Positions 47,425-58,560 of a stretch of 64,000 nucleotides of DNA are shown here, piece by piece (position 1 is the stretch's first letter; each line of letters begins with the position of its first letter). Source of the stretch: Campylobacteraceae bacterium. Its GTDB lineage: Bacteria > Campylobacterota > Campylobacteria > Campylobacterales > Arcobacteraceae. The notes beneath the pieces were generated by a model. That model did no database searches, was not told the DNA's origin, and was given only the letters and a program-made list of their open reading frames with translations. Location of the stretch: the NCBI GenBank assembly GCA_013373175.1, contig JABXII010000009.1:115633-179632 (forward strand), given 5' to 3'. The position numbers and the translations under genes are program-made.

Positions 47425-48312
47425 ATGGCTAACTTAAAAGAAATTAAATTAAAAATTGGAAGTGTTAAGAACACTCAGAAGACTACAAAAGCTATGAAGC
47501 TTGTATCTTCTGCAAAACTTACTAGAACTAGACAACTGTCTGATCAATCTAGAAGTTATGCTAAGAAGATTAATGAAGTTCTTTCTGAGATCGCAAACAG
47601 AGTTAGCAAAGTTCAAGATGGTGGTAATCACAATAAAGCGTTTATCCCTAACGAGAACCCAAAAACAGTTGATATTGTTTTTGTTACTGCTGACAAAGGT
47701 CTTTGTGGTGGTTTTAACATGGCAACGATTAAGAAAGTTAATGAATTAGCCGCTGATTATAAATCTAAAGGTGTAAATGTTAGATATAGAGCTGCTGGAA
47801 GAAAGGGAGTTGATTTCTTCTCTTTCCAAGGTGTTGAATTATCTCAGAAGGTAACAGACTTATCTTCTGCACCAGATTATGATAGAGCTGCAGATTTCAT
47901 TAAAGATGTAGTAGAAGATTTCCAAAAAGGTGAAACTGATAAAGTAATTTTAGTTTACAATGGATTCTTAAATATGCTTACTCAAGAAATTAGAGTAAGA
48001 GAACTACTTCCAATTAGCCTAGACGATGTTGAAACTTCAGAAGCTGAAACATCTATGCTAGAAATTGAACCAGATGATGATGAAGAAGTGTTAGAAGAAT
48101 TAACTAATAAATATATTGATTTCAATATGTATTATTCTTTAATTGATTCTTTAGCAGCAGAGCACTCTGCAAGAATGCAAGCTATGGAAGCTGCAACTAA
48201 TAATGCTAAAGACAGAGTTAACTCGCTAACAGTTGAGTATAATAAAGCTAGACAAGCTGCAATTACAACAGAGCTGATAGAAATTATCAGTGGTGTTGAA
48301 TCATTAAAATAA
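47425..48312 (+). CDS. atpG: ATP synthase F1 subunit gamma
   Basis: 295 residues: the N-terminal helix LKIGSVKNTQKTTKAMKLVS, DKGLCGGFNMA near 90 and the C-terminal helix MEAATNNAKDRVNSLTVEYN. Gamma is the rotating central shaft. A short acidic insert (about residues 205-225, with EPDDDEEVLEE) is visible. Confidence 0.98.
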   Translation: MANLKEIKLKIGSVKNTQKTTKAMKLVSSAKLTRTRQLSDQSRSYAKKINEVLSEIANRVSKVQDGGNHNKAFIPNENPKTVDIVFVTADKGLCGGFNMATIKKVNELAADYKSKGVNVRYRAAGRKGVDFFSFQGVELSQKVTDLSSAPDYDRAADFIKDVVEDFQKGETDKVILVYNGFLNMLTQEIRVRELLPISLDDVETSEAETSMLEIEPDDDEEVLEELTNKYIDFNMYYSLIDSLAAEHSARMQAMEAATNNAKDRVNSLTVEYNKARQAAITTELIEIISGVESLK

Positions 48313-49725
<1,413 letters not shown>

Positions 49726-49741
49726 CAAATAAGGCATGCTT

Positions 49742-50119
49742 ATGGATACACTAAAATTATCAATAGTTGCACCAAATGGTCAGATCTTTAGTGATGAAGT
49801 AAAAACCGTAACTCTTCCAGGAAAAGAGGGAGAGTTCGGAGTTCTACCAGGACATGCTTCTTTAGTATCATCATTAACTGTTGGCGTAATTATAATAGAA
49901 AAAGCAGATTCAACTGAAGCAGTAGCAATTAACTGGGGTCACGTAAAAGTAAGTGAAAGTTCTGTTGACGTATTAGTTGACGGAGCTGTAGCTCTTACTT
50001 CAGGTGCGGATTCTGAAATTGCTAAAAACATTGACGCTGCAAAAGATTTAGTTAACTCTGTTAAAGATGCAAACGTATCATTAGCAGCAGTTGAGGCTAA
50101 AATCAACTCATTCGCTTAA
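49742..50119 (+). CDS. atpC: ATP synthase F1 subunit epsilon
   Basis: 125 residues from the ATG at 49742, preferred over the ATG at 49736 because AAGG (49731-49734) is seven bases upstream of it and only one base from the other. Sequence: LSIVAPNGQIFSDEVKTVTL, GEFGVLPGHASLV, and a short helical C-terminal part. Epsilon regulates rotation. The tolQ gene starts ten bases later, so ATP synthase and Tol genes probably share transcripts. Subunits a and c are not in the window. Confidence 0.95.
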   Translation: MDTLKLSIVAPNGQIFSDEVKTVTLPGKEGEFGVLPGHASLVSSLTVGVIIIEKADSTEAVAINWGHVKVSESSVDVLVDGAVALTSGADSEIAKNIDAAKDLVNSVKDANVSLAAVEAKINSFA

Positions 50120-50129
50120 AAAGTAGATA

Positions 50130-50690
50130 ATGATTGATTCAGCTTTAAATTATTTAAGTAATGGTAGTGCCATAACACTTTTAGTGTTGTGGTCACTTTC
50201 ATTATATATGGTTATCGTTTTTTGGATATTCATTTACAGATTTCTATCATTGAAGTCTTCAATTCTTACTGAGAAAAAATCACTAGAAGCATTAACATCA
50301 CGAAGTTCAACTTTAAGTCCTATGTCTGCACTTAATAAATGTGCAAATGGAGTTACAAATAAAGAGATTCTAAGTGCATGTGAAATAAACATCATTAAAG
50401 ATGCTAGTGTTGGAATATCATGGATGTCAATTATTGCATCAACTGCTCCATTTATTGGATTATTTGGAACAGTAGTAGGTATTCTTGAATCATTTGCAAA
50501 ATTTTCAAGTCACTCAAAAGTAGGGTTTTCTGTAATTGCACCTGCAATTTCTGAAGCTTTAGTTGCAACAGCAGCTGGTATTTTTGTAGCAATTTTTGCA
50601 TATACATTTCATCAAATATTAGTAAGAAAAGTTTATGAATTAAATACATATATTAAGGCACAAGCTAAAATATTAATTGCTAAAGGTTAA
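50130..50690 (+). CDS. tolQ: TolQ/ExbB-type proton channel protein
   Basis: 186 residues with three membrane segments (about 16-36, 100-122 and 138-162) and the MotA/TolQ/ExbB signature SIIASTAPFIGLFGTVVGIL followed by APAISEALVATAAGIFVAIF. With TolR it uses the proton gradient to energise TolA. Placement before tolR-tolA-tolB supports Tol rather than Ton function; the paralogous families are similar enough to leave some doubt. Confidence 0.88.
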   Translation: MIDSALNYLSNGSAITLLVLWSLSLYMVIVFWIFIYRFLSLKSSILTEKKSLEALTSRSSTLSPMSALNKCANGVTNKEILSACEINIIKDASVGISWMSIIASTAPFIGLFGTVVGILESFAKFSSHSKVGFSVIAPAISEALVATAAGIFVAIFAYTFHQILVRKVYELNTYIKAQAKILIAKG

Positions 50691-50692
50691 TC

Positions 50693-51082
50693 ATGTTTGA
50701 TTATAACCAAAAACCTGATTTAAACATTACACCTTTAGTAGATATTATGCTAGTGCTTCTTGCAATTTTAATGGTTACTGCTCCTGTTGTTGAGTTTGAA
50801 GAACCTATAAACCTTCCAAAGGGAAGTAAATCTCAACAAATACAAGCAGTTAAAAAGATTGATATACTACTAACAAGAAATAAAAAAATAAAGATTAATA
50901 AAAAAAGTTTTGAATTTGATACTTTTGCAGATAATTTTGTTTTATTTGCTCAAAATAAAGATAGAAAAACGCCAATACATATACGTGCAGAAAAAACATT
51001 GATGTATGATGATGTTATCTATATTCTAAAAGCAGTAAAAGAAGCTGGTTTTACTAAAGTATCACTTATAACAGATGGATAA
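50693..51082 (+). CDS. tolR: TolR/ExbD-type protein
   Basis: 129 residues: a short cytoplasmic start, one membrane helix with the proton-path Asp in ITPLVDIMLVLLAILMVTAP (D17) and a periplasmic domain ending HIRAEKTLMYDDVIYILKAV. It works with TolQ. It starts two bases after the tolQ stop. Confidence 0.9.
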   Translation: MFDYNQKPDLNITPLVDIMLVLLAILMVTAPVVEFEEPINLPKGSKSQQIQAVKKIDILLTRNKKIKINKKSFEFDTFADNFVLFAQNKDRKTPIHIRAEKTLMYDDVIYILKAVKEAGFTKVSLITDG

Positions 51083-51084
51083 TT

Positions 51085-51813
51085 ATGCAAGATAAAAACT
51101 ACTTTTATCTATCAGGTGCAATATCTGTTTCTATTTATATTATTGTTGGATTTTTATTTCTATCATACATAAATGCTCCAAAACCTAAAAAGTTCGATAT
51201 AAATACAAAAACTACTGTTTTAGAATTAGAACTTATCTCAACTAAATCAACTGAAAAAAGAGTTGCAAAGAAGAGTGAGTCAAAACAAGAAAAGATTATT
51301 AAAAAATCTACATCACGTTCTAACAAACAAAAAGCAGATTTTAAATCACTATTTGCTAATGTTAAAACCAAGTCTAAAAAAGTAGTAGAAAAAGAAACAA
51401 CTACTCAAAAAGCATCTATTGATCCAAGTAGATTTAGATCAAAGTTTCAAAAAGAGAAAAGTACAGACAATCTAAAAGTTTCAAAGCTTTTAAATGATGT
51501 GAAAACAAGTACAAACCGACCTGTTGTTAATTCAGCAAGCAAAGGTGAAGAACATGAGTACTTCTCAAAGATAAAACAGATATTATGGGAGAGATGGAAT
51601 CCTAAGTTATTAGAAGAAGGATTAATAGTAAAGGTTCTTGTAATGATTACAAATAGTGGAGATTTTGATTACAGAATAATAAAGTATTCAAATGATGTGC
51701 GATTTGATGAATCATTAAAAGAGTTTTTAAATTCTCAAACTAGGGAAACTTTTCCTACACATAATATTAACAGTAAAGTTGATATTATTATAAACTTTAA
51801 ATCGGAAGGTTAA
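51085..51813 (+). CDS. tolA: TolA-like energy transducer (TonB/TolA C-terminal domain)
   Basis: 242 residues: one N-terminal membrane segment (about 9-29), a Lys/Ser-rich extended region (about 45-150) spanning the periplasm, and a TonB/TolA-type C-terminal domain (about 155-242; YFSKIKQILWERWNPKLLEE). TolA couples the TolQR motor to TolB and Pal in envelope constriction. The linker is much shorter than in E. coli TolA. Identity rests on the domain plan plus position. Confidence 0.85.
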   Translation: MQDKNYFYLSGAISVSIYIIVGFLFLSYINAPKPKKFDINTKTTVLELELISTKSTEKRVAKKSESKQEKIIKKSTSRSNKQKADFKSLFANVKTKSKKVVEKETTTQKASIDPSRFRSKFQKEKSTDNLKVSKLLNDVKTSTNRPVVNSASKGEEHEYFSKIKQILWERWNPKLLEEGLIVKVLVMITNSGDFDYRIIKYSNDVRFDESLKEFLNSQTRETFPTHNINSKVDIIINFKSEG

Positions 51814-51814
51814 T

Positions 51815-53083
51815 ATGAAAAAAATATTATCAGTTTTATTTCTAATTACAACATTTGTTTTTGCAGCTGATGCAGAGTTAGATATTGTTAAAAAATCAGG
51901 TTCAATTCCTAAAATCGAAGTTTCAGTTGCACCAAGTGCAATGAATATGCCTCTTACTAAAAAAGTAGCTAAAATGATTGAAAAGGATTTAATGGTAAGT
52001 GGACATTTTGATGTTATAAAAGCTTCACAAGTTGTTAATTACAATTCAAATCCAGATATGCTAGTTTTATCAAATAAAGGCACTGACCTATTTGTTAATG
52101 TAAGCTCAGATGTTAGCAGTTTTGGTGGTTATTCAGTGATGATTAAAATGTATGATATAAATGCTAAAAAGATGGTATTTAACAGAACTTTTTCTACATC
52201 AAAAGAGGATAGATACCCATTCTTAGCCCACAGAATTGCAATAAGAATCAATAAGCATTTAAATGCACCACCAATTGATTGGATGGATAAATTTGTAATT
52301 TTCTCTCAATATAAAAGTGCAAAGAAAGCAGATATTATAATTGCTGATTATACTCTTACTTTCCAAATGCCAGTTATTAGAGGTGGGCTTAATATTTTCC
52401 CTAAATGGGCTAATAAAAAGCAAGACTCTTTTTACTATACAACTTATGACAAGGGACTTCCTACTTTAATTAAAACTAATATTTATACAAGACAAAGAGA
52501 AGTTATTATGAAAAGTGAAGGTATGATAGTTGCATCTGATGTAAGTGAAGATGAGAAAAAACTTTTAATTACTGCTGCACCTAATAATCAACCAGATATT
52601 TATTTATATAATACTATTAACAGAACAAAAAAGAGATTAACAACTTATAAGGGTATTGATGTTGGAGCTCACTTTGTTGATAATGAAAAAAGAATAGTTT
52701 TTGTATCAGATAGATTAAAATATCCAAATATCTTTGCTAAAGAGATTGGTGGTAGAGGAGTTGAAAGACTAGTTTATCATGGAAATAATAACTCTTCTGC
52801 AACTACATATAAAGATTATGTAGTATATACAAGTAGAGATAGAAATAGTGAGTTTGGTCACTTTACATTTAATCTTTATTTAATGTCAACAAAAAGTGAT
52901 TTCCTTAAGAGACTTACTTCAAATGGAAGTAATCAATTTCCTAAATTTTCAAAAGATGGGGAATCAGTTATATTCTTAAAAACAATAAATAATAGAAGTT
53001 CAATAGGAATTATTAGACTTAATTATTCTAAAGCATTTACATTCCCATTAAAAAATGGAAAAATCCAATCTATTGATTGGTAA
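51815..53083 (+). CDS. tolB: Tol-Pal system protein TolB
   Basis: 422 residues with a signal peptide (about 1-18, ending FVFA). The N-terminal domain (about 20-150) is followed by a beta-propeller with TolB-type repeats (DVSEDEKKLLITAAPNNQPD, IVFVSDRLKYPNIFAKEI, NQFPKFSKDGESVIFLKT). TolB binds Pal and TolA in the periplasm. In C. jejuni pal follows directly; here seven genes intervene. Confidence 0.95.
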   Translation: MKKILSVLFLITTFVFAADAELDIVKKSGSIPKIEVSVAPSAMNMPLTKKVAKMIEKDLMVSGHFDVIKASQVVNYNSNPDMLVLSNKGTDLFVNVSSDVSSFGGYSVMIKMYDINAKKMVFNRTFSTSKEDRYPFLAHRIAIRINKHLNAPPIDWMDKFVIFSQYKSAKKADIIIADYTLTFQMPVIRGGLNIFPKWANKKQDSFYYTTYDKGLPTLIKTNIYTRQREVIMKSEGMIVASDVSEDEKKLLITAAPNNQPDIYLYNTINRTKKRLTTYKGIDVGAHFVDNEKRIVFVSDRLKYPNIFAKEIGGRGVERLVYHGNNNSSATTYKDYVVYTSRDRNSEFGHFTFNLYLMSTKSDFLKRLTSNGSNQFPKFSKDGESVIFLKTINNRSSIGIIRLNYSKAFTFPLKNGKIQSIDW

Positions 53084-53129
53084 TTTTATAAACTAACATT
53101 TTATATATACAAAGATATACTAGTTTTAT

Positions 53130-53135
53130 TATAAT
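53130..53135 (+). promoter_or_regulatory. -10 element of the photolyase operon
   Basis: TATAAT lies 19 bases before the DUF523 start, with AAAAGGAG in between. An imperfect inverted repeat (AAACTA at 53090-53095, TAGTTT at 53121-53126, with TATA-rich inner arms) sits just upstream and could be a weak tolB terminator or an operator. No clear -35. Confidence 0.5.
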
Positions 53136-53154
53136 TTCCTAAAAGGAGTTTAAA

Positions 53155-54108
53155 ATGAAACTAGGAATATCATCTTGCTTACTTGGTACTACCTGCCGAT
53201 ATGATGGCGGTCATTCAAGAGACAAATTTATTGTTAATGAACTATCAAACTACTTTGATTTTGAGGCTTTTTGTCCTGAAAGATTAGTTTTCCCAACTCC
53301 AAGACCTGCCATAAGGTTAGTTAGAAGTAATGGTGAAGTAACCGTACGAACATCAAATGATGATGAAGATGTAACAGATACTATTACTGAAATATCTAAA
53401 GAGCTAGTAAAAAAGATTGAAGATAATCAATTATGTGGATTTATATTAAAATCTAAATCTCCAACATGTGGTATGGAAAGAGTTAAAATCTATCCTGATA
53501 AGAAAAATGGTCAAAGCGAAAATGTAGGCGTTGGAGTTTTTGCAAAAGAGCTAAAAGAAAGATTCCCTTATTTGCCAATTGAAGAAGAAGGAAGACTAGG
53601 TGACCCATGGCTTAGAGAAAACTTTTTAATGCAAATATTTGCATATAGACATCTTTTTGAGTTTTTAAAATCAAAGCCATCTTTCAAAGATTTAGTTGAT
53701 TTTCATACTTCATATAAATACCTAATATATTCAAAATCTCAAAGTTCATATAAAGAGCTTGGAAATATTGTTGCAAATCATGAAAAAAAAGATATAGAAG
53801 AGGTCTTATCTTTATATAAAGTTGCTTTTTTAGAAGCAATTTCAAAAAAAGGAAGTATCTCTAAAACTTACAATGTGCTTCTTCATATTTATGGGTATTT
53901 CAAGAAAGTCATATCAAAAGAGGAAAAGGATGATATTTTAGAGACTCTTGAGGACTTTAAAAAAGGAATAGTACCTTTAATTGCAGTTATAAAAATAATA
54001 AAGCTTTATACAAACAAATTTGACATTGAGTATCTTAAAACTCAAGTATTTATAAATCCATATCCAAAAGAATTAGCACTTCGTTCTAAAGTTGAGGCTT
54101 ATAAATGA
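53155..54108 (+). CDS. DUF523-DUF1722 fusion protein (YbgA-like C terminus)
   Basis: 317 residues. DUF523 (about 1-150) has GISSCLLGTTCRYDGGHSRD, FCPERLVFPTPRPAIRLV and LKSKSPTCG with conserved Cys. DUF1722 (about 185-310) has FHTSYKYLIYSKSQSSYKEL. E. coli YbgA is DUF1722 and is encoded next to phr, matching this context. Biochemical role is unsettled; Cys spacing suggests a metal or redox centre. The stop overlaps the photolyase start (ATGA). Confidence 0.9.
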   Translation: MKLGISSCLLGTTCRYDGGHSRDKFIVNELSNYFDFEAFCPERLVFPTPRPAIRLVRSNGEVTVRTSNDDEDVTDTITEISKELVKKIEDNQLCGFILKSKSPTCGMERVKIYPDKKNGQSENVGVGVFAKELKERFPYLPIEEEGRLGDPWLRENFLMQIFAYRHLFEFLKSKPSFKDLVDFHTSYKYLIYSKSQSSYKELGNIVANHEKKDIEEVLSLYKVAFLEAISKKGSISKTYNVLLHIYGYFKKVISKEEKDDILETLEDFKKGIVPLIAVIKIIKLYTNKFDIEYLKTQVFINPYPKELALRSKVEAYK

Positions 54109-55448
54109 GACAAATACTTTGGTTTAGAAGAGATTTAAGAGTTTCAGATTCAGCATTATTAGCCTATGCAGAATACGAAGTTCTTCCTATTTTTATTTTT
54201 GATAAAAATATTTTAGGCTCTTTACCAAAAGATGATAAAAGGGTTTCATTTATTTATGAGTCTGTATTAAACCTAAAGAAAGAGCTTCAATCTTTAGGTT
54301 TAGATTTGGCAATATTTTATGATGAGCCATTAAATGTTTTTAAAAATTTAGCAAAAGATTTTGATGAAGTTCTATGCTCTGTAGATTTTGATTCTTATGC
54401 TATTAAAAGAGATGATGAAGTTGAAAAAATCATTCCTTTAAAAAGATTTAATGATTCATTTATTTTAAATCCAAATGAACATCTTAAAGGTGATGGAACT
54501 CCTTATAAAGTATTTACACCTTTTTATAAATCATTACACTTGATAACTCAAGCTTCAAGTATTGAAGAGTATAAAAGAAATGAAAATCTAAAACTTGTAA
54601 AGTTTGATTACGAAAAGTTTGTCTCATTAGAAGAATTAGGTTTTCAAAAACAGGAATTACCATCTTTTTTATATAAAGATGCAAAAAAGTTATTAAAAGA
54701 GTTCTTATCAAAAATAGATGAGTATCAAGTAAATAGAGACTTTTTTTATATAGATGCCACTTCAAAATTATCTGTTCATTTAAGATTTGGACTAATATCT
54801 GCAAAAGAGATATTTAATATTGTAAAAAAATCAAATATAAATGATTATGAATTCTTTATTAGAGAGCTTTTTTGGAGAGAGTTTTATAATTATATACTAT
54901 TTCATTTTCCAAATTCACAAAAAGAAAATTTTAATGGTATAGAAATAAAGTGGAATCAAAATGAAGAAGATTTTAAAAAGTGGTGTGAAGGTAAAACAGG
55001 AGTTCCAATAATTGATGCTGCAATGATTCATTTAAATAAAACCGGTCTTATGCACAATAGATTACGAATGATTGTTGCTTCATTTTTAACTAAAAATCTT
55101 TTTATAGATTGGAAAAGAGGCGAAGAATATTTTGCATTGAAACTTCTAGATTATGAAGCAAGTTCAAATATTGGTTCATGGCAGTGGGCAGCAAGTACAG
55201 GAGCAGATGCAGCTCCATATTTTAGGGTATTTAATCCTTACACTCAATCTTCAAAGTTTGATAAAGAGGGTTTATTTATAAAATCAGTTATAAAAGAGTT
55301 AAAAGATGTAGACCCAAAACTTTTTCATATAGAAAATGCTCTTTCTTCAAACCTTTTTTATGCTTATCCTAAAGCAATGGTAGATATTTCATTATCAAGA
55401 AAAAGAGCAATAGAAAACTTTAAAAAGGCTAAAGATGAAAACATATGA
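54105..55448 (+). CDS. phrB: Deoxyribodipyrimidine photolyase
   Basis: 447 residues, standard for class I CPD photolyases. The N-terminal antenna domain begins ILWFRRDLRVSDSALLAYAE; the FAD domain has FIRELFWREFYNYI, GKTGVPIIDAAMIHL, TGLMHNRLRMIVASFLTKNL and SSNIGSWQWAASTGADAAPY. Trp residues in WREF, FIDWKRGE and GSWQW match the electron-transfer chain. It repairs UV pyrimidine dimers using blue light. It is coupled to the DUF523 gene by ATGA and overlaps the next gene by 14 bases. Confidence 0.95.
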   Translation: MRQILWFRRDLRVSDSALLAYAEYEVLPIFIFDKNILGSLPKDDKRVSFIYESVLNLKKELQSLGLDLAIFYDEPLNVFKNLAKDFDEVLCSVDFDSYAIKRDDEVEKIIPLKRFNDSFILNPNEHLKGDGTPYKVFTPFYKSLHLITQASSIEEYKRNENLKLVKFDYEKFVSLEELGFQKQELPSFLYKDAKKLLKEFLSKIDEYQVNRDFFYIDATSKLSVHLRFGLISAKEIFNIVKKSNINDYEFFIRELFWREFYNYILFHFPNSQKENFNGIEIKWNQNEEDFKKWCEGKTGVPIIDAAMIHLNKTGLMHNRLRMIVASFLTKNLFIDWKRGEEYFALKLLDYEASSNIGSWQWAASTGADAAPYFRVFNPYTQSSKFDKEGLFIKSVIKELKDVDPKLFHIENALSSNLFYAYPKAMVDISLSRKRAIENFKKAKDENI

Positions 55449-56850
55449 TTTAGCCATTATTGGCTCAGGAATGGGAGGCAGTATGATTGCCTCTATAAAT
55501 AAAGATAAAGATGTAATTGTATTTGAAAAAGATACAAATCTTGGTGGATGTGCTAGTACTTTTAAAAGATTTGGTAATTATTATAATACTGGTGCAACAA
55601 CCTTAGTTGGATATGAAAAAAATCACCCATTAAAAGAGATTTTTGATAAGGCAAAAGTAGATTTAGATTTAAAAAAGAGTGATATTGCAATAAGAGTTAT
55701 TCAAAACAATAATACTATTGATAGAGTAAAAGATTTTGAATCGTTTTTATCTCAAATTGAAAAAGTGTATCCAAATAAAAACAATAGAGTTTTTTGGCAA
55801 AAGATAAAAGAACTTGATGAAAAGTTCTGGAAACTAAAAAATGTATATTATTCAAAATATTCGTTATCTTCTTATAAAAAAACTCTTAAATCAGTAAGTG
55901 AGATTTTTTTAACTTTTAAATTTGATTTATTAAAAACAGCGAAGGGATTTATAAAAGCTACTTTAGGAAATATCTCAAAAGAGTACCAGAACTTTATTGA
56001 TTCTCAACTTCTTATAACCTTACAAACCACATCAAAGGATATCTCTTTATTATCACTTGCATTAGGTTTAGCTTATCCTTTTCATGATGTATTTTATGTA
56101 AATGGTGGGATGGGTTCAATTTTTGATGAACTACTTAAAGAAATAGAAACTCATAATAAAGAGGAAGTAAAATCTATTATAAAAGAGAATGATGTTTATA
56201 CCTTAAAAACAAGAAAAGGTGAATACAAAGCTAAAAACGTAGTATTAAACTCTACAGTTTTTGATAGTGCTAAATTATTTGTAGATGAAGATATAAAATC
56301 CTATTATGAAAGATTCTCTTTTAATGATCAAAGTGCTTTTGTAATTCATATGACAATAAATAAAAAAGAAGACTTATTACACCATTATCAAATAATTTTA
56401 GATAAGCAAATACCTAACTCTATTTCAAACTCTTTTTTTGTTTCTCTTAGTTCTGATGATGATAAAAAAATGTCTGAAAATGGAATAAGCATAACTATCT
56501 CAACACACACAAAAGCTAGATTTTGGAGTAATTTAAATAAAGATGAATATAAAAGACAAAAGTTTATTACAGAAGATTTTATAATAAATAGTTTTTTAGA
56601 AAACTTTGATAATATAAGTAAAGAAGATATTCAAATCTCTTTTAGTGGAACAGCAAAAACATTTAATCGATTTATAAATAGAGATAATTGTGGAGGAAAA
56701 GCAATAACATTAAAAAATTTATTTCAAATACCAAGTTGTAAAACACCTTTTGAAGGTCTATATAATGTAGGTGATACAATATTTGCAGGTCAAGGTTGGC
56801 CAGGAGTTGCTTTAGGTGTACATGTGTTAAAGGAAGAGTTAAATGGATAG
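55435..56850 (+). CDS. CrtI/phytoene-desaturase-like FAD oxidoreductase
   Basis: 471 residues: N-terminal FAD site DLAIIGSGMGGSMIASI followed by FEKDTNLGGCASTFKRFGNY, and C-terminal NVGDTIFAGQGWPGVALGVH, the COG1233 pattern. Family members desaturate or isomerise carotenoids or act on related lipids. No phytoene synthase or other carotenoid gene is in the window, so carotenoid synthesis is not shown. It overlaps phrB by 14 bases and the kinase gene by 8. Confidence 0.82.
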   Translation: MKTYDLAIIGSGMGGSMIASINKDKDVIVFEKDTNLGGCASTFKRFGNYYNTGATTLVGYEKNHPLKEIFDKAKVDLDLKKSDIAIRVIQNNNTIDRVKDFESFLSQIEKVYPNKNNRVFWQKIKELDEKFWKLKNVYYSKYSLSSYKKTLKSVSEIFLTFKFDLLKTAKGFIKATLGNISKEYQNFIDSQLLITLQTTSKDISLLSLALGLAYPFHDVFYVNGGMGSIFDELLKEIETHNKEEVKSIIKENDVYTLKTRKGEYKAKNVVLNSTVFDSAKLFVDEDIKSYYERFSFNDQSAFVIHMTINKKEDLLHHYQIILDKQIPNSISNSFFVSLSSDDDKKMSENGISITISTHTKARFWSNLNKDEYKRQKFITEDFIINSFLENFDNISKEDIQISFSGTAKTFNRFINRDNCGGKAITLKNLFQIPSCKTPFEGLYNVGDTIFAGQGWPGVALGVHVLKEELNG

Positions 56851-57832
56851 TGTAAGATTAAAAATATCAATGGTTGACTGGTTATATATTATATTAATCG
56901 GAGCATGTTTTGGTTTTCTAATATCTCTATTTTTATATTTTATAAATGAAGATTTACAAAACTTATCTACTATTGTTTTTAGTATTTTAAGTGCAGTATC
57001 TATTTCTTTTTTTGCATTTATACTAATAACCATTTCAAATGATTATATTTTACCTCGAGTTAATGAGAAGTTTTGGTATTTAATTAGTTTTATTTTCTCT
57101 TTTTTCGCAGGTTTTTTAGGTTTTTCATTTTCATATTATGTTTTTTCATTAAGTGATTACAATATTGTAAATTTGATAACACCTTATTGGTTTAATATCA
57201 GCATAACAATAGGGTTTCTGACTTTTTTAGTGGGAATGATTCTTCATCAATTTATTTCAATGAAATATAGAAATGAATCAATTACAAGTGAAGTTTTAGA
57301 AACTAAAATCAAAGCTTTAGAAGGTGAACTTAATCCTCATTTTTTATTTAATGCATTAAACTCTCTTTCTGAATTAATATATATTGACCAGAAAAAAGCA
57401 GAAAAAGCCACTCTTGATATTTCAACTTTCTTAAGAAATGCTATAACAAAAGATAGTCTTATTCCTTTAGAAACAGAAATAAAAATGGTTGAAACATATT
57501 TAGATATAGAAAATATTAGATTTGACAATAATATTAAACTAACTAGTTCTTTTGATGAAGATACAGGATATATGCAAGTACCAAAATTCTCTATTCAATT
57601 ATTAGTAGAAAATGCAATAAAACATGGATATAAATCTAAAACTTTAAATATAAACATTGAAGCAGATGAATCAGCTATTAAAGTTTCAAATGATGGAGTT
57701 TTACCCAAAGAGGTTAAATTTGGAACAGGTCTTAGTAATTTACAAAAAAGATTGCAGTTATTAAACATAGGAAAGTTAGAATATAAAATAGAAAAAGAAA
57801 ATATGAGTTTTATAATAAAAATAAAAAGGTAA
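56843..57832 (+). CDS. LytS-type (His_kinase family) membrane sensor kinase
   Basis: 329 residues: four membrane segments in the first 140 residues (about 15-35, 44-65, 78-101 and 115-140), then the PF06580 kinase region with the phospho-acceptor His in LEGELNPHFLFNALNSLSEL near residue 172, QLLVENAIKHGY (N box) and GTGLSNLQKRL. No known photosensory or PAS domain is present, so the signal enters through the membrane region or is unknown. The response regulator follows four bases after the stop. Confidence 0.92.
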   Translation: MDSVRLKISMVDWLYIILIGACFGFLISLFLYFINEDLQNLSTIVFSILSAVSISFFAFILITISNDYILPRVNEKFWYLISFIFSFFAGFLGFSFSYYVFSLSDYNIVNLITPYWFNISITIGFLTFLVGMILHQFISMKYRNESITSEVLETKIKALEGELNPHFLFNALNSLSELIYIDQKKAEKATLDISTFLRNAITKDSLIPLETEIKMVETYLDIENIRFDNNIKLTSSFDEDTGYMQVPKFSIQLLVENAIKHGYKSKTLNINIEADESAIKVSNDGVLPKEVKFGTGLSNLQKRLQLLNIGKLEYKIEKENMSFIIKIKR

Positions 57833-57836
57833 AGTT

Positions 57837-58547
57837 TTGAAAACACTTATTGTAGATGATGAAAAGTTAGCTCTTAGTAGATTAAAAAGAATTTTAAATG
57901 AAGAGGGTATTAGTGATATAATAGAAGCATCAACACCACTAGATGCAATAAAAGAAGCAACAAAGTCAAAATTTGACCTTGCTTTTTTAGATATTTCAAT
58001 GCCCACAATGAGTGGACTTGATTTAGCTAATACTCTTTTAGAAATGAATCCAAATATTTTTATTATTTTCCAAACAGCTCATGAAGAGTATGCCTTAGAA
58101 GCTTTTAAAAGTGGGGGAGTGGACTATTTATTGAAACCTATCTCTAATGAAACAGTGAAGAAGTCTTTAGAAAAAATAGGTAAGTATATAGATACAAAAG
58201 TAAACGAAACTAAAAAAATAGTTGCAAAAAGAGGTAATAAAATATATTTAATCTCTTTAGATGATATATACTATATAAAAGCTGATCTTGATGAGGTAAT
58301 TATAAAGATAAAAGAGACAGATGCATATGTTAGAAAAAAAATAGGAGATATGGAAAAAATTCTTGTAGATAGAAATTTTTTTAGAATACATAGATCTTAT
58401 ATCGTTAATGTTGATAAAATTAAATCAATGCAAAGTATAGAGCAATCAAAACTTGAAATATCATTTATGGATATAGATGACTTAGTTACTACATCAAAAG
58501 ATGGGGCAAAAGAGTTTAGAGAATATTTGGATAATAAAACAATTTAG
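57837..58547 (+). CDS. LytTR-family response regulator
   Basis: 236 residues from TTG. Receiver (1-120): LIVDDEKLA, phospho-acceptor D52 in LAFLDISMPTMSG, QTAHEEYALEAF and LLKPIS with the conserved Lys. LytTR DNA-binding domain (about 130-232): IYYIKADLDEVII, FFRIHRSYIVNVDKI. It is the partner of the preceding kinase. It probably controls its own operon or a gene outside the window. Confidence 0.94.
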   Translation: MKTLIVDDEKLALSRLKRILNEEGISDIIEASTPLDAIKEATKSKFDLAFLDISMPTMSGLDLANTLLEMNPNIFIIFQTAHEEYALEAFKSGGVDYLLKPISNETVKKSLEKIGKYIDTKVNETKKIVAKRGNKIYLISLDDIYYIKADLDEVIIKIKETDAYVRKKIGDMEKILVDRNFFRIHRSYIVNVDKIKSMQSIEQSKLEISFMDIDDLVTTSKDGAKEFREYLDNKTI

Positions 58548-58560
58548 AAAAGGATTTTAG

